From Stenotrophomonas bentonitica (GTDB taxonomy: Bacteria > Pseudomonadota > Gammaproteobacteria > Xanthomonadales > Xanthomonadaceae), in contig NZ_PKQP01000001.1 of assembly GCF_002887735.1 (NCBI RefSeq), positions 744,001-808,000 of the forward strand: DNA of 64,000 bases, read 5' to 3'. The translations under genes were made by a program, and so were the position numbers. Below are positions 19,543 to 27,198 of this stretch, in pieces; position 1 is the stretch's first letter; the number at the start of each line of letters is the position of its first letter. Under the pieces are notes generated by a model. The model was not told where the DNA came from. It saw only the letters and a list, made by a program, of their open reading frames with translations, and made no database searches.

Positions 19543-20802
19543 ATGTCTGTCAGCCGTAGTGCGATCAAGAAAGAGCCCGTGGTCCGCAACACCATGGAGC
19601 TGCAACCGTTTGTCTGGGTGGGGACCGACAAACGCGGCGTCAAGATGAAAGGTGAGACGCCGGCCAAGAATGCCAACCTGCTGCGCGCCGAGCTGCGCCG
19701 CCAGGGCATCACGCCCAACGTGGTCAAGCCCAAGCCCAAGCCCCTGTTCGGGGCGGCCGGCAGTGCGATCAGCACCAAGGACATCGCCTTCTTCAGCCGC
19801 CAGATGGCGATCATGATGAAGTCCGGCGTGCCGATCGTCAGCTCGCTGGAGATCATCGGCACCGGGCACAAGAACCCGCGCATGCGCAAGATGGTGGAGA
19901 GCATCCGCACCGATATCGAAGGCGGCTCCTCGCTGTACGAGGCGATCAGCAAGCACCCGGTACAGTTCGACGAGCTCTACCGCAACCTGGTCCGGGCCGG
20001 CGAAGGCGCCGGTGTGCTGGAAACCGTGCTCGACACGGTGGCCAACTACAAAGAGAACATCGAGGCCCTGAAGGGCAAGATCAAGAAGGCCCTGTTCTAC
20101 CCGACCATGGTCATCGCAGTAGCGCTGATCGTCAGCGCGGTCCTGCTGATCTTCGTGGTGCCGCAGTTCGAAGACGTGTTCAAGAGCTTCGGCGCGGACC
20201 TGCCCGCTTTCACCCAGCTGATCGTGGCGGCGTCGCGCTTCATGGTGGCTTGGTGGTGGTTGATTCTCTTCATCGTCATCAGCGCGGTGCTTGGCTTCAT
20301 CTTCGCCTACAGGCGATCGCCCTCCATGCAGCACGGCATGGACCGCTTCATCCTGAAGGTGCCGGTGATCGGCCAGATCATGCACAACAGCTCGATCGCC
20401 CGGTTCGCCCGGACCACGGCGGTGACCTTCAAGGCCGGCGTGCCGCTGGTGGAGGCGCTGGGCATCGTGGCCGGCGCCACCGGCAACAAGATCTACGAGG
20501 AGGCCGTGCTGCGCATGCGTGACGATGTCTCGGTCGGCTACCCGGTCAACATGGCCATGAAGCAGGTCAACATCTTCCCGCACATGGTGGTGCAGATGAC
20601 CGCCATCGGCGAAGAGGCCGGCGCGCTGGACACGATGCTGTTCAAGGTGGCCGAGTACTTCGAGCAGGAGGTCAACAATGCGGTCGATGCCTTGAGCAGC
20701 CTGCTCGAACCGATGATCATGGTCTTCATCGGTGTGGTCGTCGGCGGTATGGTGGTCGGCATGTACCTGCCCATCTTCAAACTCGCCTCCGTGGTTGGAT
20801 AA
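19543..20802 (+). CDS. pilC: Type IV pilus inner-membrane platform protein PilC
   Basis: PilC is the polytopic inner-membrane protein that couples the PilB/PilT motors to pilin assembly. The 419-residue protein contains two GspF/T2SF domains (about residues 75-195 and 275-400), with [16 protein letters not shown] and [20 protein letters not shown] as domain signatures, and three hydrophobic helices including the C-terminal [21 protein letters not shown] start it at ATG 19543 ([12 protein letters not shown]), 8 bases after GGGGAG, because this N-terminus is usual in xanthomonads; ATG 19519 would add eight residues. It is followed closely by pilD. Confidence 0.96.
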   Translation: MSVSRSAIKKEPVVRNTMELQPFVWVGTDKRGVKMKGETPAKNANLLRAELRRQGITPNVVKPKPKPLFGAAGSAISTKDIAFFSRQMAIMMKSGVPIVSSLEIIGTGHKNPRMRKMVESIRTDIEGGSSLYEAISKHPVQFDELYRNLVRAGEGAGVLETVLDTVANYKENIEALKGKIKKALFYPTMVIAVALIVSAVLLIFVVPQFEDVFKSFGADLPAFTQLIVAASRFMVAWWWLILFIVISAVLGFIFAYRRSPSMQHGMDRFILKVPVIGQIMHNSSIARFARTTAVTFKAGVPLVEALGIVAGATGNKIYEEAVLRMRDDVSVGYPVNMAMKQVNIFPHMVVQMTAIGEEAGALDTMLFKVAEYFEQEVNNAVDALSSLLEPMIMVFIGVVVGGMVVGMYLPIFKLASVVG

Positions 20803-20809
20803 TCAATAA

Positions 20810-21673
20810 ATGGCATTTCTCGACCAGCATCCCGGCCTCGGCTACCCCGCCGCGGTCGGGCTGGGGCTGCTCCTTGGCAGCTTCCTCAACGTCGTCATCC
20901 TGCGCCTGCCCAAGCGGCTGGAGTGGGAGTGGAAGCGCGATGCGCGCGAAGTGCTGGAAGAGCCGGACATCTACGAGCCGCCACCACCGGGCATCGTGGT
21001 GGAGCCCTCGCACTGCCCGCACTGCAAGCACAAGCTGTCCTGGTACGAGAACATCCCGCTGTTCAGCTGGCTGGCCCTGCGCGGCAAGTGCCGGCATTGC
21101 CATGCCCCGATCTCGATCCAGTACCCGCTGGTGGAGCTGCTGACCGCCGTGCTGGTCGCCGCCAGCGTCTGGCAGTTCGGGTTCGGCTGGCAGGGCTTCG
21201 GCGCGATCGTGCTGAGCTGCTTCCTGGTGGCGCTGTCGGGTATCGACCTGCGCACCCAGCTGTTACCGGATCAATTGACCCTGCCCCTGATGTGGCTGGG
21301 CCTGATCGCGGCCAGCGACAATCTCTATATGCCGGCCAAACCTGCCCTGCTGGGTGCGCTGGCGGGCTATCTGTCGCTGTGGTCGGTGTGGTGGCTGTTC
21401 AAGCAGATCACCGGCAAGGAAGGCATGGGCCACGGCGATTTCAAGCTGCTGGCCGCGCTGGGCGCCTGGTGTGGGCTCAAGGGCATCCTGCCGATCATCC
21501 TGCTGTCGTCCATCGTGGGCGCCATCGTCGGCTCGATCTGGCTGTACTCGCGCGGCCGCGACCGGGCCACGCCGATCCCCTTCGGGCCCTACCTGGCCAT
21601 TGCCGGCTGGATCGTCTTCATGTGGGGCGAGCCGTTGATCAACGGCTACCTGAGCTACGCCGGCCTGCGTTGA
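20810..21673 (+). CDS. pilD: Prepilin leader peptidase/N-methyltransferase PilD
   Basis: PilD cleaves the leaders of PilA and other type IV pilin-like proteins and methylates the new N-terminus. The 287-residue membrane protein has the zinc-binding CxxC pairs (Cys69/Cys72 and Cys94/Cys97) in the N-terminal cytoplasmic loop and the two catalytic aspartates, Asp146 in SGIDLRTQLLPD and Asp210 in GMGHGDFK, with several transmembrane helices. The start codon is 7 bases after the pilC stop and the gene is followed 10 bases later by coaE, so pilC-pilD-coaE form one operon. Confidence 0.97.
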   Translation: MAFLDQHPGLGYPAAVGLGLLLGSFLNVVILRLPKRLEWEWKRDAREVLEEPDIYEPPPPGIVVEPSHCPHCKHKLSWYENIPLFSWLALRGKCRHCHAPISIQYPLVELLTAVLVAASVWQFGFGWQGFGAIVLSCFLVALSGIDLRTQLLPDQLTLPLMWLGLIAASDNLYMPAKPALLGALAGYLSLWSVWWLFKQITGKEGMGHGDFKLLAALGAWCGLKGILPIILLSSIVGAIVGSIWLYSRGRDRATPIPFGPYLAIAGWIVFMWGEPLINGYLSYAGLR

Positions 21674-21683
21674 GGGCCGCGCG

Positions 21684-22295
21684 ATGAGCCGCTTCGTGAT
21701 CGGGCTGACCGGCGGCATTGCCGCCGGCAAGAGCGAGGTCAGCCGCCGCTTCGAGGCGCTGGGCATCACCGTGGCCGACGCCGACCTGGCCGCACGCGCG
21801 GTGGTGGCGCCGGGCAGCGAGGGGTTGGCGCGGATCGCCGCCCACTTCGGAGACACCATCCTGCAGGCCGACGGCCAGCTGGACCGTGCCGCGCTGCGGG
21901 CCCGCATCTTCGATTCCGCGCAGGCGCGCCAGGCGCTGGAGGCGATCACCCACCCGGCGATCCGCCAGCTGCTGCGCGAGACCTGCGAGCAGGCCGAGGG
22001 ACCGTACGCGATTGCCGCCATTCCCCTGCTCACCGAGGCCGGCGGCCGCCAGCAGTACCCCTGGCTGGACCGCATCCTGGTGGTGGACGTGCCGGTAGCC
22101 GTGCAGCACGCGCGGCTGATGCAGCGCGATGGCATCGATGCCGCGCTGGCCGATCGGATGATTGCCGCCCAGGCCAGCCGCGAGGCGCGCTTGGCGTTGG
22201 CCGACGACGTGGTGGTCAATGATGGGCACCCGGACCACCTGCAGGCGCATGTGGAGCGGCTGGATCGGGCCTATCGGGAGTTGGCGGCGCGGTAG
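21684..22295 (+). CDS. coaE: Dephospho-CoA kinase
   Basis: CoaE phosphorylates the 3'-hydroxyl of dephospho-CoA, the last step of coenzyme A synthesis. The 203-residue P-loop kinase begins with FVIGLTGGIAAGKSEVS (Walker A) and includes the conserved VADADLAAR region. Length and N-terminus are typical. It is the last gene of the pilC-pilD-coaE operon, a conserved linkage in gammaproteobacteria without known functional meaning. Confidence 0.97.
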   Translation: MSRFVIGLTGGIAAGKSEVSRRFEALGITVADADLAARAVVAPGSEGLARIAAHFGDTILQADGQLDRAALRARIFDSAQARQALEAITHPAIRQLLRETCEQAEGPYAIAAIPLLTEAGGRQQYPWLDRILVVDVPVAVQHARLMQRDGIDAALADRMIAAQASREARLALADDVVVNDGHPDHLQAHVERLDRAYRELAAR

Positions 22296-22325
22296 AACTG
22301 GGGGAGCCTACCAACTCGGTGAGAG

Positions 22326-22372
22326 GAGCCGACCAACGTCGGTGGCAGGAGCCGACCAACGGTCGGCTCTAC
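22326..22372 (-). repeat. One degenerate and one intact SMAG palindrome
   Basis: The intact copy (22351-22372, GCCGACC-AAC-GGTCGGC-TCTAC) has its GTAG head on the minus strand. A decayed copy (GAGCCGACCAACGTCGG) precedes it. They lie between the convergent coaE and histidine kinase genes. Confidence 0.75.
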
Positions 22373-22376
22373 CGTT

Positions 22377-23741
22377 TCAGGCGGGGGAGAAGGTCAGCGT
22401 GGCGATGACGCCGCGCCCGGCGCCTGGTCGCACGTTGACCTGCCAGCCGTAGAGATCGCACAGGCGGCTGACGATGGACAGGCCGATACCCCCACCCTGC
22501 GAATGACCCGCATGCGTGCCGCGGTAGCCACGCTGGAACAGTTTGGCGGCATCTTCTTCGCTCAGGCCGGGGCCGCTGTCGATCACCTCGACCGCGTTGT
22601 TGCCCACCCGCACGCGCACCGCGCCTTCCTTGGAGTACTTCACGGCATTGCCGATCAGGTTGCCCAACGCGACCGAGAGCGCCGATTCCGGTGCATCGAT
22701 CACCAGGTCGTGGTTGCCTTCCAGGATCAGTTCGAGCGGCTTGCCGCCGAGCTGGGCACGGTGCGAATCCAGCAGCTGCTCGGAGACCCGGGCGACATTG
22801 CTGCTGCCCTGCCCGCGCTCGTTGCGCGAGAGCAGCAGCAGCGCGCCAATCAGATCGGTACATTGCTGCTCGGCGCGCTGGATGCGCTGCAGGCGCTGCA
22901 ACACCTTGGGATCGAGATCCGGGCGGGTCAGCAGCAGCTCCGTAGCACCGCGGATCACGGCCAACGGCGTGCGCAGCTCATGGCTGACGTCGGCGTTGAA
23001 CTCGCGGTCGCGCTGCACTACTTCGGTCAGCCGCGAGGAGTAGTCATCCAGCGCTTGGGCCAGCTGGCCCACCTCATCGTCCGGGAAGCGCGGTGCCAGC
23101 GGTTCGGGCTCACTGGTGCCACCGCGATACGCACGCAGGCGGGCGGCCAGATCGGAGACCGGCTTCATCACCTTGGAGGCGGACCACCAGCCCAGCACCA
23201 GGGACAGGGCGCTGAACACCAGCACGGAGAAGAACAGCGCGCGCTTGAGCTGCTCCTCGCCGCGGATGCTCTCGGTCATGTCATAGGCGAGGAAGAACCA
23301 TGCATCCGGCGCTTTGCGGACGGCCAGCTTGTAGGAGAACGGTTCGTTGTGCTCGTCCACGCCGCTGAGCTTGTAGTTGCCTGTGGCAAACGCCGCCCAC
23401 TCCGGACGCTCTTCGCGTACGCGGTCGAACTTGTCGCTGGGATAGGCGAAAGCACGGATCTGCTGCACGGGGACGGCGGGATTGCGCCCCGGGCTCTCGT
23501 AGAACCGGCGCGCGAACTCATCGATGTTGCGGTTCATCACGTCTTCGACGAGCTGGTTCTCCACCCGGGCCCGCGCCCAGTTGGTGGCAAACGCAAACAG
23601 CGTGGTCAGGCAGAAGCCCAACAGCACGAACGAGACGATGATGCGGCTGCGCAGCCGCCGCCGGTATGGCGCGCGGCGACGCTCCCCCTTCCCCGTCACC
23701 GGATCAGGCTTCCGGCGCGGCGATGCGGTATCCGATGCCAT
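22377..23741 (-). CDS. Sensor histidine kinase of an OmpR-type two-component system
   Basis: A 454-residue membrane kinase: transmembrane helices at about residues 33-53 and 168-187 flank a periplasmic sensor of about 115 residues, then a HAMP linker, a HisKA domain with FNADVSHELRTPLAVI (His254), and an HATPase domain with GNLIGNAVKYS and VIDSGPGL. It would autophosphorylate and pass the phosphate to the regulator encoded just upstream; the two genes overlap by 38 bases, so translation is coupled. The signal is unknown: the sensor region has no motif I recognise. PhoQ-, ColS- or RaxH-like roles are possible but cannot be assigned from the sequence alone. Confidence 0.88.
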   Translation of the reverse strand: MASDTASPRRKPDPVTGKGERRRAPYRRRLRSRIIVSFVLLGFCLTTLFAFATNWARARVENQLVEDVMNRNIDEFARRFYESPGRNPAVPVQQIRAFAYPSDKFDRVREERPEWAAFATGNYKLSGVDEHNEPFSYKLAVRKAPDAWFFLAYDMTESIRGEEQLKRALFFSVLVFSALSLVLGWWSASKVMKPVSDLAARLRAYRGGTSEPEPLAPRFPDDEVGQLAQALDDYSSRLTEVVQRDREFNADVSHELRTPLAVIRGATELLLTRPDLDPKVLQRLQRIQRAEQQCTDLIGALLLLSRNERGQGSSNVARVSEQLLDSHRAQLGGKPLELILEGNHDLVIDAPESALSVALGNLIGNAVKYSKEGAVRVRVGNNAVEVIDSGPGLSEEDAAKLFQRGYRGTHAGHSQGGGIGLSIVSRLCDLYGWQVNVRPGAGRGVIATLTFSPA

Positions 23742-24381
23742 GGCGGGTCTGGATCATCGGGACTTCGAAGGGCTTGTCGACCACGGCGCGCAGGCCGTGG
23801 ATGTGCACGCGCAGGGAATCCGAATCCGGCAGCTCTTCGCCCCAGACGCGGGTTTCCAGTTCCTGGCGGGTGACGACGGCCGGGGAGGCCTCCATCAGCG
23901 CCTGCAGGATCTTCAGCGCGGTCGGGTTGAGCTGCAGCAGCTTGCCCTGGCGGCGCACTTCCAGCGTGTCCAGGTTGTATTCCAGATCGCCGGTTTCCAG
24001 CACGCGGGTCTGCACGCCCTTGCCGCGACGCGACAGGGCGTTAAGACGCACCTCGACTTCCTGCAGCGCGAACGGCTTGATCAGGTAGTCGTCGGCGCCG
24101 GAGTCGAAGCCGGCCAGCTTGTTGTCCAGCGAATCGCGGGCTGTCAGCATCAGCACCGGGGTCTGCTTGCGCGCCTCGTTGCGGAGCTTGCGACAGACCT
24201 CGATCCCATCCATGCCGGGCAGGTTGAGGTCCAGCACGATCGCGTCGAACTCATGGACGACCGCCAGGTGCAGGCCGGTGACGCCATCGGCGGCGAAGTC
24301 GACGGTGTGACCGCGGTCTTCGAGGTAATCGCCGAGGTTGGCGGCAATGTCGCTGTTGTCTTCGATGACGAGAATTCGCAC
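23704..24381 (-). CDS. OmpR/PhoB-family response regulator
   Basis: A 225-residue regulator with a receiver domain (VRILVIEDNSD, Asp51 phospho-acceptor in LDLNLPGMDG, Lys102 in LIKPF) and a C-terminal winged helix with RVHIHGLRAVVDKPF and TRHGIGYRI. I chose GTG 24381 because AGAGG lies five bases upstream; a TTG at 24408 would add nine residues. It is co-transcribed with the kinase gene. Target genes are not evident in the window. Confidence 0.9.
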   Translation of the reverse strand: MRILVIEDNSDIAANLGDYLEDRGHTVDFAADGVTGLHLAVVHEFDAIVLDLNLPGMDGIEVCRKLRNEARKQTPVLMLTARDSLDNKLAGFDSGADDYLIKPFALQEVEVRLNALSRRGKGVQTRVLETGDLEYNLDTLEVRRQGKLLQLNPTALKILQALMEASPAVVTRQELETRVWGEELPDSDSLRVHIHGLRAVVDKPFEVPMIQTRHGIGYRIAAPEA

Positions 24382-24534
24382 TGGGACCTCTGATTCGTGG
24401 GGGTTCAACGGAAAGAACGGAGCCGCAGGGCAGCAATGGGAACGGGACTGCGCGACCTCACGCTGACGATACAGCGTCGATTCTTAACATTAGACACCGT
24501 CGAATGCTGGCGCAGCGTCAAAACACAGCGGTGA

Positions 24535-25023
24535 TCACCTGTCATCTTTGGGTTCGGAAATCCGAAGCTCACGCTTCATCTGCCGGGCGTCTTCCGTCGC
24601 CTGGCGGCGCTGGGCCACCGTCATGCAGGTGCGCTGGGGGCGGTTGCTGCCGATCGGACGCTCGCTGCGGCAGACCATGCGACTGTCTTCCTTGGCGTTG
24701 GTCATCAAGGTATTGACCACTTCCTGGTCGTTGAAGACCTCTACTTTCTGCGGCGGGGTGAGCTGATCGAATCGCTCACGGCCCGCCATCCTGGTGCGGA
24801 TACGGTCCAGAGCGGCCTGGACGCGGCTCTTGTCGGCCACGCTCAGCTCACTGTAATCCTCGCTGTGCAGCGCGCGCTCGACCTTGGCCAGCTGCTCGGC
24901 AACCGGCGCATCGTCGGCAAGCGCCATCGCGGCCTCATCGGGGTTCGCCGGCGGCTTGGCATGGGCACCCAGCGAAAGACAGCCGAGCAGCGCGACAGCG
25001 ATGATTCGATGCATCTGTGACAT
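24535..25023 (-). CDS. Small secreted protein of unknown function
   Basis: A 162-residue protein with a clear Sec signal peptide (MHRIIAVALLGCLSLGAHAK). The mature part is helical and charged, with a pair of cysteines in MVCRSERPIGSNRPQRTC that could form a disulfide. AAGGA lies 8 bases before ATG 25023 (MSQMHR...); ATG 25014 is an alternative. Small proteins of this look are common in xanthomonads, but I do not recognise a characterised family. It lies upstream of the two-component genes on the same strand, about 150 bases away. Function unknown; the periplasmic location is inferred. Confidence 0.75.
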   Translation of the reverse strand: MSQMHRIIAVALLGCLSLGAHAKPPANPDEAAMALADDAPVAEQLAKVERALHSEDYSELSVADKSRVQAALDRIRTRMAGRERFDQLTPPQKVEVFNDQEVVNTLMTNAKEDSRMVCRSERPIGSNRPQRTCMTVAQRRQATEDARQMKRELRISEPKDDR

Positions 25024-25123
25024 CTGCGACTTCCTTATCCACATGAATGAACACCAACTCTACGAGGATGCACTTGGCCCGACAAGTTACTCATGGCAGG
25101 GGCCGCAGGCCCTGCGCGGGCAG

Positions 25124-25157
25124 AAAAAGGCCCGGACAGACGAAGCTGGCCGGGCCT
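25124..25157 (-). terminator. Intrinsic terminator downstream of rimK
   Basis: AGGCCCGG (25128-25135) pairs with CCGGGCCT (25150-25157); on the minus strand the stem is followed by TTTTTC. It lies about 115 bases past the rimK stop. Confidence 0.8.
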
Positions 25158-25273
25158 GAAGGTGTTTCCCGATTACCGATCCTGCTGAGGAGGGCAGAGC
25201 TGCGGTCCGACAGAGCCTACGCCGGGGTCGATTAAACCGATGTTAAGACCTCAAGCGGCATTGAAATACCCGA

Positions 25274-26167
25274 TCAACCCTTTGTATTTGAAGGTTTTTT
25301 CAACGAAGCAACGTGGTCGATGATGCGCCCGGCCAGGTCGGCCTGGCAGATCGCCTCGATCCCCTCCAGGCCGGGGGTGGAGTTGACCTCCAGCACCAGC
25401 GGGCCGCGGCTGGAGCGGATCAGATCCACGCCAGCCACGCCCAGCCCGAGCGCCTTGGCCGAGCGCACCGCCACCAGCTGCTCGGCCCGGCTGGCCTTGG
25501 CGGCGCGGGCGCTGCCGCCGGCATGCAGGTTGGAGCGGAAGTCTCCCTCCGGCGCCTGCCGTTGCATCGCCCCGACCACCTGATCACCCACCACCAGGCA
25601 GCGCAGGTCGGCGCCCTGCGCCTCGCCGATGAACTCCTGCATCAGGAAGTTGGCGTAGAGCCCGCGCAGCGCCTCCACGATTCCGCGCGAGGCGCTGGCC
25701 TTCTCGGTCAGGATCACGCCGCGGCCCTGGGTGCCCTCGTTGAGCTTCACCACGTGCGGCGGCGGGCCGAGCATCGAGAGCAGATCGACGGTGTCGTCCG
25801 GGTTGTCGCCGAACACCGTGACCGGCATGTCAATGCCCTTGGAGGCCAGGATCTGGTGTGCGCGCAGCTTGTCGCGGGCACGCAGGATCGCATCGGAGGG
25901 GTTGGGCGTGCGGGCGCCCATCATCTCGAACTGGCGCAGCACGGCCGTCCCGTAGCGGGTGACCGAGGCTCCGATGCGCGGGATCACCGCGTCCACCCCG
26001 GTGATCGGCCGGCCCTTGTAATGCATGGTGAAGCCATCCGCGGCGATGCGCATGTAACAGCGCAACGGATCGAGGATGCGCACGGTATGGCCCCGCGCAC
26101 GGGCGGCCTCCACCAGGCGACGCGTGGAGTACAGCTTGCTGTTGCGGGACAGGATGGCGAGTTTCAT
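25274..26167 (-). CDS. rimK: Ribosomal protein S6 modification protein RimK-like glutamate ligase
   Basis: RimK adds glutamate residues to the C-terminus of ribosomal protein S6. The 297-residue ATP-grasp ligase begins [22 protein letters not shown], has the RimK-type N-terminal domain with [20 protein letters not shown], the ATP-binding stretch [15 protein letters not shown], and the metal-binding [14 protein letters not shown] near the end. The length matches E. coli RimK. Related ligases make other poly-glutamyl products, so the substrate is inferred. It is transcribed alone and no rimB or rimA partner is adjacent. Confidence 0.93.
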   Translation of the reverse strand: MKLAILSRNSKLYSTRRLVEAARARGHTVRILDPLRCYMRIAADGFTMHYKGRPITGVDAVIPRIGASVTRYGTAVLRQFEMMGARTPNPSDAILRARDKLRAHQILASKGIDMPVTVFGDNPDDTVDLLSMLGPPPHVVKLNEGTQGRGVILTEKASASRGIVEALRGLYANFLMQEFIGEAQGADLRCLVVGDQVVGAMQRQAPEGDFRSNLHAGGSARAAKASRAEQLVAVRSAKALGLGVAGVDLIRSSRGPLVLEVNSTPGLEGIEAICQADLAGRIIDHVASLKKPSNTKG

Positions 26168-26313
26168 CGCGGCGCAGGGGGTGGAAAGCGCGAAGCATAG
26201 CGCGTGGCGTGTAGGCCGCGATGACGGACCGCGCTCGCGATCCAGCTGCCCGCATCCGGCACTTTCCCGCTGTTAATGGGCTGGGTGCACGCCGCGAGAC
26301 CGGGGCGCCGTCT

Positions 26314-26709
26314 TCAACTATCAAGCAGAGCAGTGCCGTACGAGTTGTCTACAGCGCAAAGCCAGTTGCCGTCCGGTTCCCGACGAAACACGTAGGTGGC
26401 CCGGCGAACCGTCGAGATCGGAGCGCCCTCTTCATCGGTGGTATCCAGCCAGGTTTCCATGACAACCAGCGCCGTTTCTCCGCCCTCAATCACTTCCATC
26501 TTGCCTTGGCGGACCTTCAGTGTGCCGTCGAAGTAAGAAGAGATTGCCTCGAATGCGCTTTTGATCTGGTCCTTGCCCCTGGCGTACATGCCCGGCTTCA
26601 CCACCAGGGTGGCGTCATCTGTGTAGAACCGCATCAGGCCATCGAAGTCCTTCGCCGATATGGATCGGTCTGCGGCTTCGATAAGGGTCTTCAGGGGATG
26701 ATCGGACAT
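26314..26709 (-). CDS. SnoaL/DUF4440-type NTF2-like protein
   Basis: A 131-residue protein with the alpha+beta cone fold predicted for the NTF2-like superfamily: helix LKTLIEAADRSISAKDFDGL, then FYTDDATLVV and GKDQIKSAFEAI. Members include polyketide cyclases, isomerases and many small proteins of unknown role. GGAG lies 7 bases before ATG 26709. The bases 26341-26640 are 59% GC by my count, below the surrounding core genes, which may mean recent acquisition. It lies between rimK and tRNA-Gly on the minus strand, just after an intrinsic terminator. Confidence 0.78.
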   Translation of the reverse strand: MSDHPLKTLIEAADRSISAKDFDGLMRFYTDDATLVVKPGMYARGKDQIKSAFEAISSYFDGTLKVRQGKMEVIEGGETALVVMETWLDTTDEEGAPISTVRRATYVFRREPDGNWLCAVDNSYGTALLDS

Positions 26710-26735
26710 TCTTGACTCCAAAAATGGCCGCGGCG

Positions 26736-26764
26736 GAAAAACAAAACCCGCCTCGCGGCGGGTT
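26736..26764 (-). terminator. Intrinsic terminator, minus strand
   Basis: Stem AACCCGCC (26745-26752)/GGCGGGTT (26757-26764), loop TCGC, followed on the minus strand by TTGTTTTTCC. The nearest upstream minus-strand gene is tRNA-Gly, about 240 bases away, so it probably ends that transcript and insulates the NTF2-like gene. Confidence 0.85.
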
Positions 26765-27000
26765 GCGTTGTCTGAAACAAGACGCGCTCTACCCACCCTT
26801 ATGGAGGGTGGCAATAATCAACGTGCGGGCGCGTACAAGTGGCATGCAGTGACCGTATCACTGGCGTCGAAAACTGGCAAACCCGCCAGCAAGCTCCAGC
26901 TGAAGGCCGGATCGAGACACAGGCCTGACCTGAGCACGAAAATTGCGGAGGGGATCGGAGGGTGCGGAGCGGCCTGAAACCCCATAAGCACTGGAGGATA
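26765..27000. other. Non-coding stretch between a terminator and tRNA-Gly
   Basis: 236 bases in which I find no convincing gene. A 69-codon plus-strand frame (26768-26977) has no homology I recognise and no good ribosome-binding site. It is either the 3' trailer of the tRNA transcript or the scar of an old integration at the tRNA 3' end; no direct repeat of the tRNA end was found elsewhere in the window. Confidence 0.4.
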
Positions 27001-27074
27001 TGGAGCGGGTGAAGGGAATCGAACCCTCGTCAGTAGCTTGGGAAGCTACAGCTCTACCATTGAGCTACACCCGC
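27001..27074 (-). tRNA. tRNA-Gly (anticodon CCC)
   Basis: A complete cloverleaf of 74 bases: acceptor stem GCGGGTG/CACCCGC, D-arm GCTC-AATGGTA-GAGC, anticodon stem GTAGC/GCTAC with loop TTCCCAA giving anticodon CCC (reads GGG), T-arm AGGGTTCGATTCCCT, discriminator T, and an encoded CCA at 27003-27001. It closely resembles E. coli glyU. It is transcribed from a short promoter region after the esterase gene. Confidence 0.97.
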
Positions 27075-27115
27075 AAGGCGCGGCGTAAGTCTATTCGGGC
27101 GGGGCCCTCAAACGC

Positions 27116-27140
27116 AACGGGCGGCACTGGGCCGCCCGTT
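27116..27140 (-). terminator. Hairpin downstream of the esterase autotransporter
   Basis: Perfect 10-bp stem AACGGGCGGC/GCCGCCCGTT with loop ACTGG. It lies 58 bases past the autotransporter stop and just upstream of tRNA-Gly. The T-tract after it on the minus strand is weak (GCGTTTG). Confidence 0.65.
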
Positions 27141-27198
27141 GTTTCACGTTTTCCGGCGCCGTGCGCGGCGCCCGCGAACGGGCACTGCGCACGTTGGA

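Noticed and set aside
26768-26977. A 69-codon plus-strand frame beside tRNA-Gly
   Set aside because: No family, weak start context, and it crosses the lower part of a region that looks like tRNA trailer; not supported as a gene.
27001-27074. A tRNA-Gly integration site with a present genomic island
   Set aside because: No integrase, no duplicated tRNA 3' end and no mobile genes are found on either side within the window.
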